DNA of 7,119 nt from NCBI GenBank assembly GCA_016839845.1, contig JAEOTL010000183.1:1-7119 (forward strand), in the 5' to 3' direction. Within the stretch, counting starts at the first letter, position 1. Every line of letters begins with the position of its first letter. A program made the position numbers and the translations under genes. Source of the stretch: Promethearchaeota archaeon. Its GTDB lineage: Archaea > Asgardarchaeota > Lokiarchaeia > Sigynarchaeales > SOKP01. Positions 6,027-7,119 of the stretch are shown one piece after another. A model generated the notes under the pieces. The model was not told where the DNA came from. It ran no database searches and saw nothing but the letters and a program-made list of their open reading frames with translations.

Positions 6027-7119
6027 TTGACCACCACAAGTAAATTGAATTTAGATTTTACTCTAGTAGGGAAAGCTCGAAATTCTGCTAAAAATATAGC
6101 ATTAAGTACCCAAGAATTTATCGATCAATATACAACGACCACCGTCGAAAGAACTGTATGTCGATTACTTGGTATTGATGGTGTCGATGAATTTGATGTC
6201 CCCTTACCAAATGTAGTAGTAGATAATCTTACAAAGGGAAATCCATTAAACAAGGGTGTGTCATTATATCTTGGAAACGCTATATTACAGACTAACCTTT
6301 CTCCTCAAAAAATTGCAGAAAAGGTAGCAACGGGTAATTTAGATCTTACAGAATTCTCCTTAAAAAACATTTCAGAAATAAAAGCAACAATAAATTTAAT
6401 TGCCCAAGAAAAATTGATAAAAATATCTCAAAACAAGAAAACAAGACAAAACCTTCTTGAAAAATATGGTGATAAAGAAGGACCTTTAATTTACGTTATT
6501 GTAGCAACTGGAAATATCTATGAAGATATTGTTCAAGCTCAAGCGGCAGCTAGGCAAGGAGCAGATGTAATCGCAGTAATTCGATCAACAGTACAGAGTT
6601 TACTGGATTATGTCCCCTATGGCGCGACAACAGAAGGATTTGGGGGGACATATGCTACCCAGGAAAACTTTAAGCTCATGAGAAAGGCATTGGATGAGGT
6701 GAGTGAAGAATTAGGGCGTTATATCAGATTAACTAACTATTGTTCCGGATTGTGCATGCCTGAAATAGCCGCAATGGGTGCTTTTGAAAGACTTGATATG
6801 ATGCTTAATGATGCTCTTTATGGGATTCTGTTTCGGGATATTAATATGAAACGGACGATTATTGACCAACATTTTTCAAGAATGATAAACGCCTATGCCG
6901 GTGTTATAATAAATACAGGAGAGGATAATTATCTCACTACAGCAGATGCATATGAGGCAGCTCATACTGTTCTTGCCTCTGAATTTATCAATGAGCAATT
7001 TGCTTTACTTGCGGGATTGAAAGAAGAACAAATGGGACTAGGTCATGCTTTTGAGATGAATCCTGATTTAAAAAATGGTTTTCTCTATGAACTTGCCCAA
7101 GCCCAAATGACTCGTGAAA
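6027..7119 (+). CDS. kamD: Lysine 5,6-aminomutase alpha subunit (KamD), 3'-truncated by the window edge
   Basis: Large subunit of the adenosylcobalamin- and PLP-dependent enzyme that converts beta-lysine to 3,5-diaminohexanoate (and D-lysine to 2,5-diaminohexanoate). It forms the TIM barrel; the cobalamin-binding beta subunit KamE is expected just downstream. The window holds 364 codons of the roughly 515 usual. The N-terminus SKLNLDF, the core DYVPYGATTEGFGGTYATQE (195-214), LCMPEIAAMGA (242-252), LFRDINM (268-274) and INTGEDNYLTTADA (295-308) match Clostridium sticklandii KamD closely as I remember it. R186, Y265, R270 and D300 correspond, at a constant offset of two, to active-site residues R184, Y263, R268 and D298. 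There is no ATG at the front: TTG 6027 (MTTTSKLNLDF) fits the family length best and GTG 6018 would add three residues; an in-frame TAA at 6012 rules out anything earlier. No ribosome-binding site or promoter of its own is evident, so it is probably read through from kamB. Confidence 0.95.
   Translation, partial: MTTTSKLNLDFTLVGKARNSAKNIALSTQEFIDQYTTTTVERTVCRLLGIDGVDEFDVPLPNVVVDNLTKGNPLNKGVSLYLGNAILQTNLSPQKIAEKVATGNLDLTEFSLKNISEIKATINLIAQEKLIKISQNKKTRQNLLEKYGDKEGPLIYVIVATGNIYEDIVQAQAAARQGADVIAVIRSTVQSLLDYVPYGATTEGFGGTYATQENFKLMRKALDEVSEELGRYIRLTNYCSGLCMPEIAAMGAFERLDMMLNDALYGILFRDINMKRTIIDQHFSRMINAYAGVIINTGEDNYLTTADAYEAAHTVLASEFINEQFALLAGLKEEQMGLGHAFEMNPDLKNGFLYELAQAQMTRE

Noticed and set aside
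1..7119. CRISPR array, tRNA, rRNA or riboswitch (for example a lysine riboswitch) in the intergenic regions
   Set aside because: The gaps are short (at most about 155 bp), AT-rich, and show no regularly spaced repeats, cloverleaf or long structured leader.

Overview
The window is AT-rich DNA holding five genes: three from a lysine-degradation (kam) locus and a tandem pair of paralogous peptide-type solute-binding proteins (SBPs) lying between them on the opposite strand. The host is probably an archaeon. Both SBP genes have a TATA-box-like element (TATTTATA read on the minus strand, preceded by an A-rich stretch) at the right distance from the start codon. Convincing Shine-Dalgarno sites are absent. 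The SBPs carry a non-cleaved-looking N-terminal anchor without a lipobox cysteine and are rich in N-glycosylation sequons. An amino-acid-fermenting archaeon, perhaps of the Asgard group, would fit, but that assignment is an inference and a low-GC bacterium is not strictly excluded.

Layout. 1-1145 (+): 3' part of kamA, lysine 2,3-aminomutase, with its first ~30 residues off the left edge. 1146-1185: 40-bp convergent gap without a clear terminator. 1186-2916 (-): SBP A. 2917-3071: promoter of SBP A and a T-tract/hairpin behind SBP B. 3072-4814 (-): SBP B, a paralog of SBP A (about 70% identical in the central part). 4815-4948: divergent intergenic region with the SBP B promoter and whatever drives kamB. 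4949-5998 (+): kamB-like protein, the predicted P-loop subunit of the lysine 5,6-aminomutase reactivase, with an altered Walker A loop and a poly-Asn tail. 6027-7119 (+): kamD, alpha subunit of lysine 5,6-aminomutase, cut by the right edge. No stretch longer than 300 bp lacks a gene.

How it fits together. KamA converts L-lysine to L-beta-lysine. KamD with KamE (expected just beyond the right edge) moves the 6-amino group to carbon 5, giving 3,5-diaminohexanoate. This is the entry to lysine fermentation to acetate and butyrate. KamB is expected to help keep the B12/PLP-dependent KamDE enzyme active. The two SBPs could bring peptides or amino acids to the cell, which would suit lysine catabolism, but no permease or ATPase gene is in the window. 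The usual reactivase partner kamC is not between kamB and kamD, where clustered bacterial loci, as I remember them, place it.
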